Positions 1-12,489 are shown, counted from the stretch's first letter. The stretch: DNA of 64,000 bases from Cacajao melanocephalus (GCA_963573385.1 CAUYLG010044502.1:28277-92276); one strand, 5' to 3'. Notes: a model not told the origin generated them from the sequence alone. A program made the numbers and translations.

Positions 1-264
1 AAAATCAAACTGATGCTCAATGAGAACATCAAGACTTCCTCAAGCCTGGCCTGAGACTACTTACATCAGAATTGCCTCAAGAGCTTAAGGAAAACTTCCA
101 CTCTGGGTTTCATGCCGAAACTTCCAAATTGGTATTTCTGAGGTTAGGGTCCAGGAATCTTCAACTCATTAATCTTGCCACCTTTCAAGGTGATTCTTAG
201 GAACTTTGAAATTGGAGGGCTGCTGTTCTACCTATATTCATTAATGTCAGATTTCTATTGGATA

Positions 265-572
265 CACTCTGTCCCCTGGGCTGGAGTGCAGTGGCATGAT
301 CACAGCTCCCTGCAGCTTGGAACCCCTGGGTTCAAGGGATTCCCCCCCACCTCAGGCTCCCAGTAGCTGAGACTACCGGCACATGCCCCCATGCCTGGCT
401 AATTTAAAAAAAAAATATATATATATATATTTTTTTTTTTAAGAGACAAGGTTTCATTGTGTTGACCAGGCTGGTCTCAAATGCCTGGTCTCAAACACCT
501 GGTCTCAGGTGATTCTTCTGCCTTGGCCTCCCAAAGCTTTGGGATTACAGGCATGAGCCACTGCGTCCAACC
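265..572 (-). mobile_element. Alu SINE, antisense, with internal AT expansion
   Basis: The plus strand reads as a reverse-complement Alu: 'ggctggagtgcagtggc', then 'gcctcccaaagctttgggatt' near the right end and a degraded 'ccactgcgtccaacca' end. The usual 'gagacggagtct' start and A-tail are missing, so the 3' end is truncated. The middle A-rich linker has become a 34-bp A/TA/T palindrome at 406-439. A short local duplication of 'tgcctggtctcaaa'-like sequence lies at about 480-507. Subfamily cannot be read. Confidence 0.93.
406..439. repeat. Perfect 34-bp AT palindrome inside the Alu
   Basis: Ten A, then alternating TA, then ten T form an inverted repeat with no spacer, centred between 422 and 423. 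It replaces the ordinary A-rich linker of the Alu. It can form a hairpin or cruciform and is probably length-polymorphic. Confidence 0.9.
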
Positions 573-1749
573 AGATGTTAAATTTTAAGAAGAAATTTAC
601 CAAATAGTGTGGTGCCTAAGGAACTCTATAATATTAAGTTCATAATAAAGTCTTTGGCCTGTTACACTTATTAATAGCATCTTAATAAAACATCTATATG
701 AGTAAATATTTAATATACTATATGTTAGTCCTCCTGATACGTGAGGCTTAGGCTCCTAAAAACACTATGGAAGCAGAATTCACAGGCAAGAAATTTTAGA
801 ATTTACAGGAATAAAGAGGTTGATAGATTAAAATCCTAAGTAAAGCTATTTTTTTATACATTTCTTTGTGTGAACACAAAATTAAAATATTAAAGATCTC
901 TGACTAAACAGACTATCACTGAGCCTTTCACATGCCTCATATTGTTTTATCCCAGATTCTGTCTGCTGTAAGTGGAAGAAAGCTCAATCAAACTAACTTA
1001 AAAACATATTTTCTCCTTGCCCCACATAACCGGGAAGGCAAGTTGGTAGTCTTGGCAGGATCCAGGTGCACTTGGAGACCCCCCAGGAATTTGTGTCTCT
1101 CCTATATGCCCTATGTTGTCCTCATTTGAGACAGCCTTGACCCAGTAGTGCAAAAAGATGACCATCATCAAATCCAGGACTAGAGCACACTGATTTGACA
1201 ATTTCTGGGAAAAAAATCCTTCTCTTTCTTTGGTAATTCCATTGAAAATCCCATGGCTGATTATATGACTCCCATGCACATTGATCAGAACGATGCAGAG
1301 CTTTTAATGTTCAGGCTGGGAGTGAAGTCAGCCTCACCAGAATTTGCTCTGAGAGTCGGGGAGGATGAATTCTTAAAGGAAAAGCAGGAGGCTCTTATTA
1401 AAAGAGAAGTATGCACACGTGAAAACCACAGCTACAGTGGGTGAACAGAGAGGTATACAATTGGTTTTCATTTATTCTCTTTAAGATCTTCTAAGGAAAT
1501 CTTTAGACTCTTCCTCCTTTTAGAGTTTCAATGTTTTTGGGTTGCTGCAGATAACCTTCATAAAAAGAGACTTCTGTTCTGTTCCCTCCCAACCCCTGTT
1601 CCTTGTCTTTCTAATTTTTAACTCGGTTTTGATTTTCTTCTTTCTGGGCCCAATGATGAATAACTAGAACTCTTGGAATGCAAAAACCTTTGTTTAGCTT
1701 TTATTTAACCTTTTTGGGATAGCCAGCTATGCATATCTCATACCCAGCC
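573..1749. other. No recognised feature (about 1.2 kb)
   Basis: AT-rich DNA without a repeat I can name. Open frames of 60-93 codons on both strands overlap each other and show no domain. Probably single-copy DNA or decayed old repeats. Confidence 0.5.
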
Positions 1750-1998
1750 ACAGTACAGAGGATAATAGATTTAGTCATAAGGAATGTGCCATCAAGTTCA
1801 AGTCTGGAGTTGGACTGCCTGGGTTCAAATCCTGATTTTGCCATTTGCTAGCTGTGACCTGGGGCACAAACATTTCTATGACTCAATATCTTTGTCTACA
1901 GAGTCAGTCTAATAGTGTCCTTCCAGTAGCTTGCTGTGAGGATGGCTTAAATGATCAGATCTATGTAAACATATTGTAAAGGCTCAAAGAGCATTGGC
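1750..1998 (+). mobile_element. MIR SINE, sense
   Basis: A nearly full-length MIR: the core 'tggactgcctgggttcaaatcc', then 'gccatttgctagctgtgacct', the degraded 'ctcaatatctttgtctaca' stretch, and a 3' part with 'tgtgaggatggcttaaatga' and 'agagcattggc'. The tRNA-derived 5' part is diverged. MIR is an old mammalian tRNA-derived SINE mobilised by L2. Confidence 0.85.
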
Positions 1999-2950
<952 letters not shown>

Positions 2951-2967
2951 TATAATTTTAACCGATA

Positions 2968-3120
2968 ATTATTGTGTGCTTACTGTATGTCAAGTCCTAA
3001 GTGCTTTATTAACATGAAATCATTTAAGTTTACTATACTTATCATTCCCATGTTGCAGATGAAGAAATCACATCTCAGAGAGGTTAAGTCTCATGTCTAA
3101 GGTCATGCAATTTATACATC
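2968..3120 (-). mobile_element. MIR SINE, antisense fragment
   Basis: Reads as reverse-complement MIR: 'attgtgtgcttactgtatgtc', 'ctaagtgctttatta', 'cagatgaagaaatcacatctc', 'agaggttaagt' and 'aaggtcatgcaa'. It directly abuts the Alu at 2659-2950. Confidence 0.8.
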
Positions 3121-3339
3121 TGGATATTTGAAATACACAGGTGTTTTCTTGTTAGGCATATACTTAAAGGAAAATCAGAAAATGTGGTAAATAATAAAAT
3201 GATGTGGGGCTATGATCTCTTTGACTATTAATCATTATAGTCATCCTATAAGATTCTTCACTTGAAAATTCAGTTACTTTTTCTCATCTCATAATGTGGT
3301 ATTTCTATTTGCTTTTGTCTATCCTCTTACTGATTGTTT

Positions 3340-3425
3340 ACTGACTTATTCAATTAATAAGTGTCTACTCTGTTGCAAATCACATAAGACTCAGGTAAAT
3401 GAAAGACTTGTAGTTTCTCCAGAAG
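3340..3425 (-). mobile_element. Possible L2 3'-end fragment, antisense
   Basis: 'ttattcaattaataagtgtct' followed by a degraded middle resembles the reverse complement of the L2 3' end ('caataaatatttgttgaatga' type). Short and diverged; chance similarity is possible. Confidence 0.35.
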
Positions 3426-3607
3426 AGCATGTTGTTTTCAATCTAGGGGTGGTCACCTTGGGCAAGTCCTACTCTATTAAATATTTTTTTGAAAAATAAT
3501 GTCATTTTTGGGTGTTATTGACAGGGAAATCTTGGCTAGGTTAAGAAGGAGCCAACATTTTCACTAGCAATCTACTGGCAAGGTTTTCTGGGGAGAAAAA
3601 AAATGTC

Positions 3608-3608
<1 letters not shown>

Positions 3609-3638
<30 letters not shown>
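3609..3638. repeat. T30 homopolymer tract
   Basis: Thirty uninterrupted T, preceded by 'aaaaaaaatgtcg'. It has no adjacent Alu or L1 body that would explain it as a tail on either side, so it stands alone as a simple repeat. Confidence 0.95.
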
Positions 3639-3639
<1 letters not shown>

Positions 3640-5846
3640 GTTTTACTTCAAAAAACCCAAACAGTGTCCACATGCTTTAGTTACAATTTGCTGTCAAACC
3701 TACTGATGTACTAATAATGAAAAGGCTGATGCTGTTAACCATTTCAGAATTACAAAACTTTTTTTCTCAATACTATTGTCAATCTTTATTAGGATTGTGT
3801 ACTACATCATTCAGAAGAATAAATATCCTAAAATGTCAATCTACTTGATGATATAAACTCTCTTATTTTTATCGATACTGTTGCATTCCTGGGTTTGATT
3901 GTTTCCGTCTCACTTCTGATGGAATTCCTAGTAAAACAAAACAAAACAACAAAAAGCCTTATGTTCTTAATATAATAGTAGAGGGAGCAATTCATAGTTC
4001 TTTAGAAAGGCCTCCAGATCTAAAGAGGATGCTTTCTAATGAGGAATCTGTATCATCTGGCCCAAGATCTCGTGAACTAAAGAGTTCGGAATCCAGAAGT
4101 GACAAATGTGAACTCCGGAAAAGACTCCAAGTTCTCATGATAGAACATCAGATTTTTGACTACTGCAAGACAAATTTTTACTGGTGGTTATTTCATTTAT
4201 TACTGGTTTTTGGTAGCTGTGTTAAATTAGTTTGTGTTCTAAAATTTGAGAATAGTCTGATTAAATTTCAAGACTACAAAATCTTGAAATCCTCCTCAAT
4301 GTTGTATTAAAATACATTTGATGTGAAATATCAATCTTGAAAATATATATTTTATTCTTTTCCCCTATAGGTAAAACATGAAAACCTAAGATAGGGAAAT
4401 ATATAATATATTTAACTTCAATTTCATGCTTCTATCTTCATCTTTGACTGTTGGCCAGTGATTCTGAACATACTTTTTGGTTATTTCATAAGACTCACAA
4501 ACCTAGATGCATTTGAATACTACCAACTTGAAAAAATCATACTGTTACTGTTTGGCATAAGCCATTCAACTGCATTGGGAGAGTTGGAAATCTTCCCTTT
4601 TCCAAAGCAGCAGAGCTAGTTGTTGAGAAGGAAATTAAGCACTGCTCCATATAATGACTGAATTCTACTTCTTAGGCATAAAAAGAATGCTTACCAATTG
4701 AAAACAGAGGCCATGTGGGATATGACCAATGGCCTTGTTCACGTAAAGATGCCAGAACTAGCCAGATTTTTCTGGCTTTTCCCCCCTCTATATATTCATG
4801 GAGGTATGTGTGGTCAGTGATTGGCGCATCTTTAGAATTCAAATTTCTGAGTTTCCATAGAGGACCTAAGAGAGAAAACTTTGGTTCTTTATTCAGGTGT
4901 TTTTGACTTTTAGCCCAAAATATTTATGTCTCAAATAAGTAGAGCATTTTAAAGATTTCTTCAAGGTTTTGAGAACAGGAAAGACAGAGTGCTTTTTAGC
5001 ATTGAAAGATACCTTTAAGTTTCCTGTCTCTGGTGCATTCACCTTCAATATTTCTTTCCTATCAACAAATTTCTAAACAGTTCTCCAATAGCATTCCATT
5101 TGAAATGAAATTGATTTTGTGTTGATGTAGCTAACATTAAGAGCTAAGTGCATATTTCCTGTTTAATCATTTCAACTTCATTTCCTAAAAAATGAACACA
5201 CTGAGTGTTTAACCTATTTGGTGGTGGTGTTGGGGAAGTGCAGTCTCGTTGGCCCAGAGCCTAAAAAAACCCAATAAGAGCTTTAAAGGCAGCAGTATAG
5301 GAAGCAGTTAAGTATGTAATTAGAAACAAATATAGACTCCTAAGATTTTCATTGGATAAAAACTAAATTTCTGGGAGTCAATCTTAAAAGACACCTAATC
5401 CCATCACATATCTGGAGTTTAAGTCCCATCATACCCTTGCCAAGCCATCAGCCTAATACATAATGCCTTATCATTGTGGGGACAGGGAACTTAGTACACC
5501 CAAAACAGCTCTTCTGATCATGAGGAAGGTTTTCATTATGTGGACTCAGAATCTATGTCAGGGTAATTTTTACTCATTATCTCTGAAGAAATCAATGGGA
5601 GGCACACAAAACAACTTCAAAATTCTATTCCACAGCTCATTAAATTTCTAGACAGTCTAACACCTCCAATTCTATCAAGAGTACCTGCATTTCAGCTCTG
5701 TACTGCACAGACTCCGATTTGCTTATAAGAGTTTGCTACTATGACACCTGATCTCAACCCCTTGCTCCAGTTGTAGCCTGAGCAAGGCATAGGCAATCAT
5801 GACTTTCATCAGCCTCATTCAAAGCAATGAGGTTCTATTAAAGTCT
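3640..5846. other. No recognised feature (about 2.2 kb)
   Basis: AT-rich DNA with no named repeat seen. Frames at 4029-4310 (93 codons) and 4715-4906 (63 codons) show no domain, no splice-flanked structure I can defend and no repeat origin. Probably non-coding. Confidence 0.5.
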
Positions 5847-6691
5847 CAACAACAACAGAACAACCTGATTCAAAATGTGCCATGACATTTCTCCAAGGAA
5901 GATACACAAATGGCTAATAAACCATGAAAAAAATGCTCAAAATCATTAGGGAAATGCAAATCAAAACTATAATGAGAAACCATCTCATACCCATTTGGAC
6001 GGCTACTATCAGAAAACACCCCAGAAAAATACCAAGTGTTGGAGAAGATGTGGAATAATTGGAACCCTCTTGCACTGCTGATGGAAATGCAAAATGGAAT
6101 AGTTGCTGTGGAAACAATACAGTAGTTCCTCAAATAGTCAAAAATAGAATTACTGTATAATTCAGCAATTCCACTTTGGGGTGTATACTCAAAAGAATTA
6201 AAAGCAGGATTTCAAAGAGATATTTGTACATCTATATTCATGATAGCTAAAACATGGAACCGGCCTGAGTGTTCATTGATAGATGAATGGAGAAGTAAAA
6301 TGTCCATATACATCTGATGAAATAGCATTCAGCTTTAAAAAGGAAGAAAATTCTGACATTTGCTATAACATGGATGAAATTTATGGTGTCATACTTAATG
6401 AAATAAGCCAATCACAAGAAATACACTTTATGATTTCATTTCTATGAGGTACCTAGTCAGAAACAGAGATATAGAAAGTAAAATGGTTGTTATCAGAGGC
6501 TGGGGGAATAGAAATGGGGGGTTATTATTTAATGGGTATAGAGCTTAACTTCTTCAAAATAGAAAATTCAAGAGATGCATGGTGGTAATATAACACAATG
6601 TGAATGTACTTAATGCTACTGAAGTGTATGCTTAAAAGTGGTTAAGACGGTAAATTTTGTTATCTGCATTTCACCTCAATTAAAAATTGAG
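5847..6691 (+). mobile_element. LINE-1 (L1M class) 3' end, sense, 5'-truncated
   Basis: Starts inside the ORF2 C-terminal region ('gacatttctccaaggaagata', 'gaaatgcaaatcaaaactata', 'tggagaagatgtggaataatt') and runs through the end of ORF2 into an old-type 3' UTR ('cagaggctgggggaatagaaa', then 'aagacggtaaattttgttat'). All frames are broken by stops. The 3' UTR is that of mammalian L1M, not of primate L1P. Confidence 0.88.
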
Positions 6692-6861
6692 CAAAATAGT
6701 CTTAAGTGTCATAGACTATTAACTCTGCTCAGAACTGAAATCTATTGAATGTAGTATCAGTTAATCTTTTTCGTACTATCTAGTAGATATTATAGCCATC
6801 TGCACTCCTCCACACACAGCACTAGTACAAAGCAACATTTCTTCTGTTATCTGGACCAGGG

Positions 6862-7045
6862 ACTATTCAACTGCTTTACGTATGTTAACTCTCTTAAGCT
6901 ACTGTGGAGTAGATATTACTATTGTTTCTATTTACCAATGTGAAAATGGAGGCACTTGATGAGAGAGAAAGTTAACTTGCTGAAGTTTATGCAGGGCATT
7001 AGTGGAAGAACTAGAGAATGAACTCAAGCTGTCTAGTTCTACATA
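6862..7045 (-). mobile_element. MIR SINE, antisense
   Basis: 'gtatgttaactctcttaagc', 'tgtgaaaatggaggcact', 'gagagaaagttaacttgc' and 'gaactcaagctgtctag' line up with the reverse complement of the MIR core. Confidence 0.75.
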
Positions 7046-7827
7046 CCAGACATGTCATACTTAGCTGGCTTTTCTGGATCCAGGTGAAAGGCTAGTCACA
7101 TATTTCTATTAGAAACCAATTGATATTTGTTCATCACTCTGAGCCAGATCTTTATGGATCCTGAGCTGGCATTTACTCTCACCCTAGGTTTCATGCTTTT
7201 AGCTATTATGATCTTGTTTTCTAAATCTCATCTGAGACATTGATAAATACATAAAACGGGACAGGGCCAAACTAAAAAACACCCTCTGGTGCATTATGAG
7301 AAGACCCTCTCCAGGCTGACGTCTTTGCTTTAATCAACTACTTTGGGTAGTAGTGTTCAACCAACTGTGTGGCTTTATATTTATACTACTTTTCTAGCTG
7401 AAGTTTTCTCAACTTTAATGTCGCAACACATTAGTGTGTTGCAATTCACTGTGAAGTGTTTAACTAATTCGTTTCTTTAAAATAAATAGAACAGATTAAA
7501 GATTTCCACCAAGTTAAAGCCATTCTCATTCACTTCCACTTTATCAAACTTTTTTGCATGTGGTATACAGGGTTAGGTGTTATAGCTGACATGGGAATAA
7601 TAGTGGTTATGTCCCTGGGAGAGCGAATATAAAATCAACTATCAAAAGTGTAGTGGTAGAAAAAAAATGATAAATGCGACTCTGGCTCACATATTTTTTT
7701 CATCTTGGTTACAAGAATTTAACAAGAAACTTTGTCAAATTCAATTTTAGTATTTCCTCATTCCATTTTCATGGCCATGACCTTGTATCAGGTTCCTAAT
7801 ATCTTTCATAGAGTATCAGAATAGATT
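7046..7827. other. No recognised feature (about 0.78 kb), with a small hairpin
   Basis: No repeat named. A perfect 8-bp stem with a 4-nt loop lies at 7423-7442 (arms 'gcaacaca' and 'tgtgttgc'). Confidence 0.5.
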
Positions 7828-8022
7828 TTCAACCTACTTTTTATTGTGAAAAATTTCAAACATATAGAAAAGCTGAAAGAATGTTATAACAAACATCTAT
7901 ATGCCCACCTACATTCAACATTTTACCAAACTTGTTTTATCTGTATGTACGTGTCTTTACATATTTTGTTCCCTGAACCATTTGAAAAGAAGTTGCAAAT
8001 ATCATAACAATTTTCCCAGGGC
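7828..8022 (-). mobile_element. Old L1M-type repeat, antisense, left segment
   Basis: 'tattgtgaaaaatttcaaaca', 'gaaaagctgaaagaatgttat' and 'cattttaccaaacttg' match a recurring human interspersed repeat that I place, tentatively, in old L1M 3' UTRs. Its continuation resumes at about 8536 after a different sequence, which implies a nested insertion. Confidence 0.45.
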
Positions 8023-8535
8023 CAGTAATTTGCCTTTGATCCATTCCCTGCTCCTCCCCCTACACTGTGAAGGTACCTCCAGGAGCCATTTCCTGCAAAC
8101 TAGGTTTTCCTCTTGCAACTGGGTTCTGTTTAGGTTTTGGCCAATGTAAAGCATGGGCTGGAGATTGGATGAGAAAGGAGAAGACAAGGTGTTTCTACCA
8201 CCCTCTCTGTGTTTTGGGAAGTGACTTAGTTTACTCTGTCAGCCCCTTTCTCCACCATCCAGGCTTCCACTGGGGAGTCCTGGTCAGTTCCCACTGGACA
8301 GCCTTGGCTCCTGGACTCTGGCAATACTACCTCCTTCCATTATCCCTTCAATCCCAGGGTGGTAGTGGCTTCCTGCTTTTGCTAATCTCTGGGTTGCGTT
8401 TTCGACCCGTTGGCTCTCACACTTCCTCCAACACTTTTTAGGCCAGTTCCTTGTATTGAATCCCATCTTTTGAACATCTTTTTTTTTTTCTTTTTTTCTG
8501 GTGAGTCCTGTTTTCCTGATTCTGATTAACACATC
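8023..8535. mobile_element. Old interspersed repeat nested in 7828-9130, family unresolved
   Basis: Contains 'gttttggccaatgtaaagca', 'ggctcctggactctggcaata', 'agggtggtagtggcttcctgc' and 'gctaatctctgggttgc', a set of motifs that recurs in human DNA and belongs to one old repeat. It ends in a T-rich stretch at 8481-8498. The flanks, 'taacaatttt' on the left and 'taacacatcc' on the right, may be a diverged target-site duplication. The 124-codon frame at 8067-8441 falls inside it and is not a gene. Confidence 0.45.
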
Positions 8536-9130
8536 CTTTAAATTCTTCGGCACATTTCTCCTAAAATTAAGGACATTCTTTTATTAATCTCGATAACACT
8601 ATCACTTAAGAAAATTAAGAGTACCTCCCTAATATCATATAATACTCCAGCCCATGTTAACATTTCTTTACTTGTTCCCAAATGCTGTTTATAGTGACTG
8701 TTTCAAACTATATCCAAAGTTTATTCATTGCATTTGTTACGTCTTATAGTCTCTCTTAATCTAGAACAATTTCACTAACTCTTGTCCCCTGCCCCCTACC
8801 CACCATGCTGACTTCTTAAAGAGACTACATCAGTGGCCTTCTAGAACATCCCTGAATTTTCCTGACTTCTTCTTGGTGCTATGGGACTTGTTCATAACTC
8901 CATTTTTTATAACCCATAAGCTAGTTATAAAGGCTTGATTAAATTAAAGATAAATATTTTTGGCAAGAATACTTAATAGATGCTGCTGTTGATTTCATAT
9001 TGCACCACACTAGGAAATATACCATGTCAGGATGTCCAGCTTCCAGTGATAATACATTTGATCATTTAGCTAAGGCCATGGCTACTAGATCTTCTTGATT
9101 ATAAAAACATTTTGCATTTTGTTTTTGGCA
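8536..9130 (-). mobile_element. Old L1M-type repeat, antisense, right segment
   Basis: Continues the repeat of 7828-8022: 'cacatttctcctaaaattaag', 'gcatttgttacgtcttatagt', 'tctcttaatctagaacaattt', 'ttttggcaagaatacttaat' and 'gatcatttagctaaggc'. Order and spacing agree with one element interrupted by about 0.5 kb. Confidence 0.45.
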
Positions 9131-9439
9131 TTCTTGTAGCCCTGTATGATAGCTAATTGAGTGTTAGTATTTCTGTTACACATAGTTTAGTTATCTTTAC
9201 AGTTTCTATAGAATACTACCTTGGGGATTGTACATGTTCTGTGAACATTGAGGAAATGAATGACCTGCCATGAATTCTATAGCTGCATGATTGCTCATAT
9301 ATCCTAGTTCCTCTTTCCTCTTTTTATTTTTTGTTAATCTCCTTTGCTCTTAGTTTTTACATCAATTAAAGAAACAATGAAATATAAATGAATTGGCACT
9401 AAAATCAACTTACTTTCTGTCCATTCAAATCAGCTGGCT

Positions 9440-10030
9440 TAATGTGTCTGAAAATGAACTCATCATCTTCCTGCCAAACTTGCTCTTCTCCTTGCATTGC
9501 TTAACTCAGTGCCTCACTCCATCAGCCACCAACTAGGCTGGAGATTCATCTTTGTTTCTTGTCAGTTATTTCCCAAGCTATGTCCATTCTGCCTCCCTGT
9601 ATGTCAAATCATTCCAGGCACACTCCTTCAAATCTCTCCTCCCTGATTCATTCTGATATGCGGATTTCTTCATCTCAACCTCCTACTTAAATTCTTGTCA
9701 ATCACCCTCCATTGTTTGCAGGATGCAAGGCTCATTCTAGCAAGGTACTGCTTGCTCTCCAGTCTCAAATCTTGATGCTATGCTTCCTGCACCCTCTACA
9801 CCAGCCCCCATGCGTTATAGTCACAGCAAACTGTACTCTCACATCTACACACTTGTGCCCTTGCTGCTCCCCCTCGCTATGGCCCTCCACATCATATTCC
9901 CCCTGGTTATCCTCCACTGGTGCCTCAAGTCTCAGCTGAAGAGGCACCTCTGTGAATCTTTCCCTGATTCTCTCAGTGTATTCTTGCATCCCAGCACCTA
10001 GCACAGTGCTGATACAAGTAGGTGACAAAT
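9440..10030 (+). mobile_element. L2 LINE 3' region, sense
   Basis: 'gaactcatcatcttcctgcca', 'gccaccaactaggctggagat', 'tcagctgaagaggcacctct' and the terminal 'cacctagcacagtgctga' follow the order of the L2 3' UTR. Strong divergence fits its age. Frames at 9712-10034 fall inside it and are accidental. Confidence 0.8.
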
Positions 10031-10879
10031 ACATGTCTCCCTACCCCACTGAAGAGGGTACCCAGCCATACTTCTCCCTGAAATCCTTAAAAGGCTTTCC
10101 CTGTTAGTCTCTCTCTTAGCAAAAATTTCCTCTATTTCCTAGACTTATCACAGCTAGATATAAATAAGTATCCAAAATACAAAAATATAGGAAAAAAGGG
10201 AAGAGTCCAGGCTTGAGGCAGAGCTCTCTAGACCAGCAGCAGGTCCACTGAGTAGGTCTGTAGAGAAAGCCTGGGGACAAGACGTCTAGTGATGTCACAG
10301 CTAACATCAGGCTGGAGTATGTCATTGTCAGGAGTAAAGGGCCAACTCCAAACCAGAATGTGGGAATCATGGCAGAGCCAAAGCCTGGAAGTCACAGCCA
10401 AAAGAATTCCATGGTGCCCCTTCTTTCCATCTCCTCACTGTGGTTGTGCAGGCCAATGATGAATCTAGAAGTTCATGGTTTGCACCAGCCCTGTGAAATC
10501 ACAAAACAGGGCTGATGATAGTTTCAGAAGAAAAGACCAGGGATTGGTCCTAAATTTCAGTATATTAAATAACCATTTCTTTTTCTTGAATGAATCCCCC
10601 TATGTTTTTCTGCCTCTTTTGGAGAATAGCAAATGATAACAAGGACTTAAGAAGGAATAAAAATAAACCAATGATGAATTTTAACAAGGCCGATTCAAAA
10701 GAATGCAAATACTACTGCAGGAATCTGAATAGAAGAAGGAAAAATGTTCAAAGAAAAATGATTATACAAAGAATGATAAAAATAGGAGGGTGATGTATGG
10801 AAAAGTGTAACACATGAAAAATAACAAACCAGTAATTTCTAACTTCCTCATTTGCTTAGTGTTTGGTAGTCACGTCACT
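10031..10879. other. No recognised feature (about 0.85 kb)
   Basis: No named repeat. An 84-codon frame on the minus strand and a 67-codon lysine/asparagine-rich frame on the plus strand show no domain. Confidence 0.5.
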
Positions 10880-11375
10880 CTTCCAAGAATTCTCCCAGTC
10901 CCTTAGCATGGCCTGCAAAGCCTGGGATCTGGCCTCTGCCCACATTTCCAGCTGCATCTCACACCTCCTCCTTTCTCTGCACTTGGTCCAACCACGTAAC
11001 TGTCCTTCTGTTTTTCAAATACGCCAGGCTCCTTCTTGCCCCAGGGCCTTTGTAGATATTTCCCTCTCTTCCTGGAACAGTCCCCCCTCTACCGAACCCC
11101 CGTTACATGCTTGTGCTAGCTTCCCCAGCCAGGCTTCCCCAACAACCCTCAGCAGGTTTTTCTTGATCCCTTCTTTCATCTGAATTAGCTCCCATCACCA
11201 TTAGCCTCTTAGTAAAGTTTTTCTTTATTGCACTAATATAATTTGCAATCATGTATTCATCTGGGTGGTTATTTGTTTAAGGCTTGAAAGCTTCATAAAT
11301 GCAGGAAACATGCCTGTCTTGTTTTCTTCTAGACAGTAGGAATGCAATAGACACATTTTGATTGAGTGAGGACTG
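10880..11375 (+). mobile_element. L2 LINE 3' region, sense, second copy
   Basis: 'gccccagggcctttgtagata', 'ctcttcctggaacagtccc', 'cagccaggcttccccaac', 'aggcttgaaagcttcataaat' and 'ggaatgcaatagacac' reproduce the well-known L2 3' end. The 106-codon frame at 10863-11183 is the L2 sequence itself, not a gene. Confidence 0.88.
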
Positions 11376-11533
11376 AAAGGGAGGACAAAGCAATGAACTG
11401 CTGTGTTCATCTTTGCAGCAGAGACTGCTATTTATACCTCAGTCTCCCTCAGCCTCATCTCTTCTTCATTAATACTATAATAGAGCCTCAATATTGACCT
11501 AAATATATGGCTCTCCAGGAAAAGACTATATTA

Positions 11534-11615
11534 TCTCAGACTCCCTTGCAGCAGGCTTGATGGGATATAAGTTCTGGTTAATGGGATGTAAGTAGAAATA
11601 TCATTTGAAACTAAT
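11534..11615 (+). mobile_element. Old repeat module, copy 1 (family unresolved)
   Basis: 'agactcccttgcagcaggct' followed by 'aagttctggttaatgggat' matches a common old mammalian repeat module. Related copies lie at about 12175-12440 and 12490-12560. Confidence 0.5.
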
Positions 11616-11630
11616 CAAAAAGGTCATTGT

Positions 11631-11652
11631 GGGGGGTGGGGCAGGGGGTGGG
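11631..11652 (+). other. G-quadruplex motif
   Basis: Four G runs of 6, 4, 5 and 3 separated by loops of 1, 2 and 1 bases. This satisfies the usual G3+N1-7 rule on the plus strand. Confidence 0.85.
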
Positions 11653-12174
11653 TTGTGTGCTGGTCTTCGACATTCCTATGTGCTGGGTTAAAGGTATGAT
11701 GATTGGAATTTAAGCAGCTAAATTGGATATGATAAGGCATTCAAAGAGTTACAAAGTACAAAGTAGAAGGATACTGGATCCCTGAGTGTTCGTAATCCTA
11801 AAGGGCAGATAAGGTGCTGCAAGACAGGCACAAGGCATGGGGCTTAAGGACATCTGAGCCAAATCTTGAGAACATGGGAGATAAATGAGGAAAGACACTT
11901 CAGGAAACACAAACCCCATTAATAATTATACTAAGTACACTAAGTACTGAAGTAGCATAGTGTATTAGGTAATGACAAACCCTTAGTATCATTGGTACAC
12001 AAAAAATAGAACAAAAGCAGGTTACAAATAACACATAGACAATTGAGATTGTGGCAGAGATTGCTTCTCATCTAAACATCTGTTCTCCCCTTCATTTTTT
12101 TTTTTACTGTGACGTCATCATTTATATTTTCTAAACATTTGTTTCTCCCTCTTTTCTTAAATAGTAGAATTAGA
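11653..12174. other. No recognised repeat; one full CRE octamer
   Basis: About 0.5 kb with no named repeat. The palindrome TGACGTCA occurs at 12110-12117, right after a T11 tract. It is the consensus for CREB/ATF binding; occupancy is unknown. Confidence 0.5.
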
Positions 12175-12440
12175 ATTACACTTCCCCAACCCCTTGCAGT
12201 TAGATGTAGCCAGGTGACTTGCTTTGGCCAATACACTGTGAACTTTAAGAAATAGAGTCGGAATTACCATGTTCTTTGGCCATGTTCCTGATAGTGGTTC
12301 TGGGTTTCAGAGTGAAGACACACAGACTCAAGCCCTAACTGATCTAGGATAGTCATGTAATGAAAGAGGAAAGTAAGTCTTGGTTGTGGTAAGCCTCTGA
12401 GACTTGAGGGTTGTTTGTTACTGCAGCATAGTTTATTCAG
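12175..12440 (+). mobile_element. Old repeat module, copy 2 (family unresolved)
   Basis: 'ccccttgcagttagatgtagc', 'aggtgacttgctttggccaat' and, further right, 'aagcctctgagacttgagggt' with 'ttgtttgttactgcagcat' follow the order of a recurrent old repeat. I cannot assign the family with confidence. Confidence 0.5.
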
Positions 12441-12489
12441 ATAGAGGGGAGCCTGGTTTTATTGAGGGTGGCCATGCCCCCAGATGAGA

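Noticed and set aside
1750..1998. tRNA-like 'gggttcaaatcc' B-box
   Set aside because: It is the tRNA-derived head of a MIR SINE; no cloverleaf can be formed around it.
8067..8441. 124-codon frame
   Set aside because: Falls inside an old interspersed repeat with motifs that recur in the genome; no domain.
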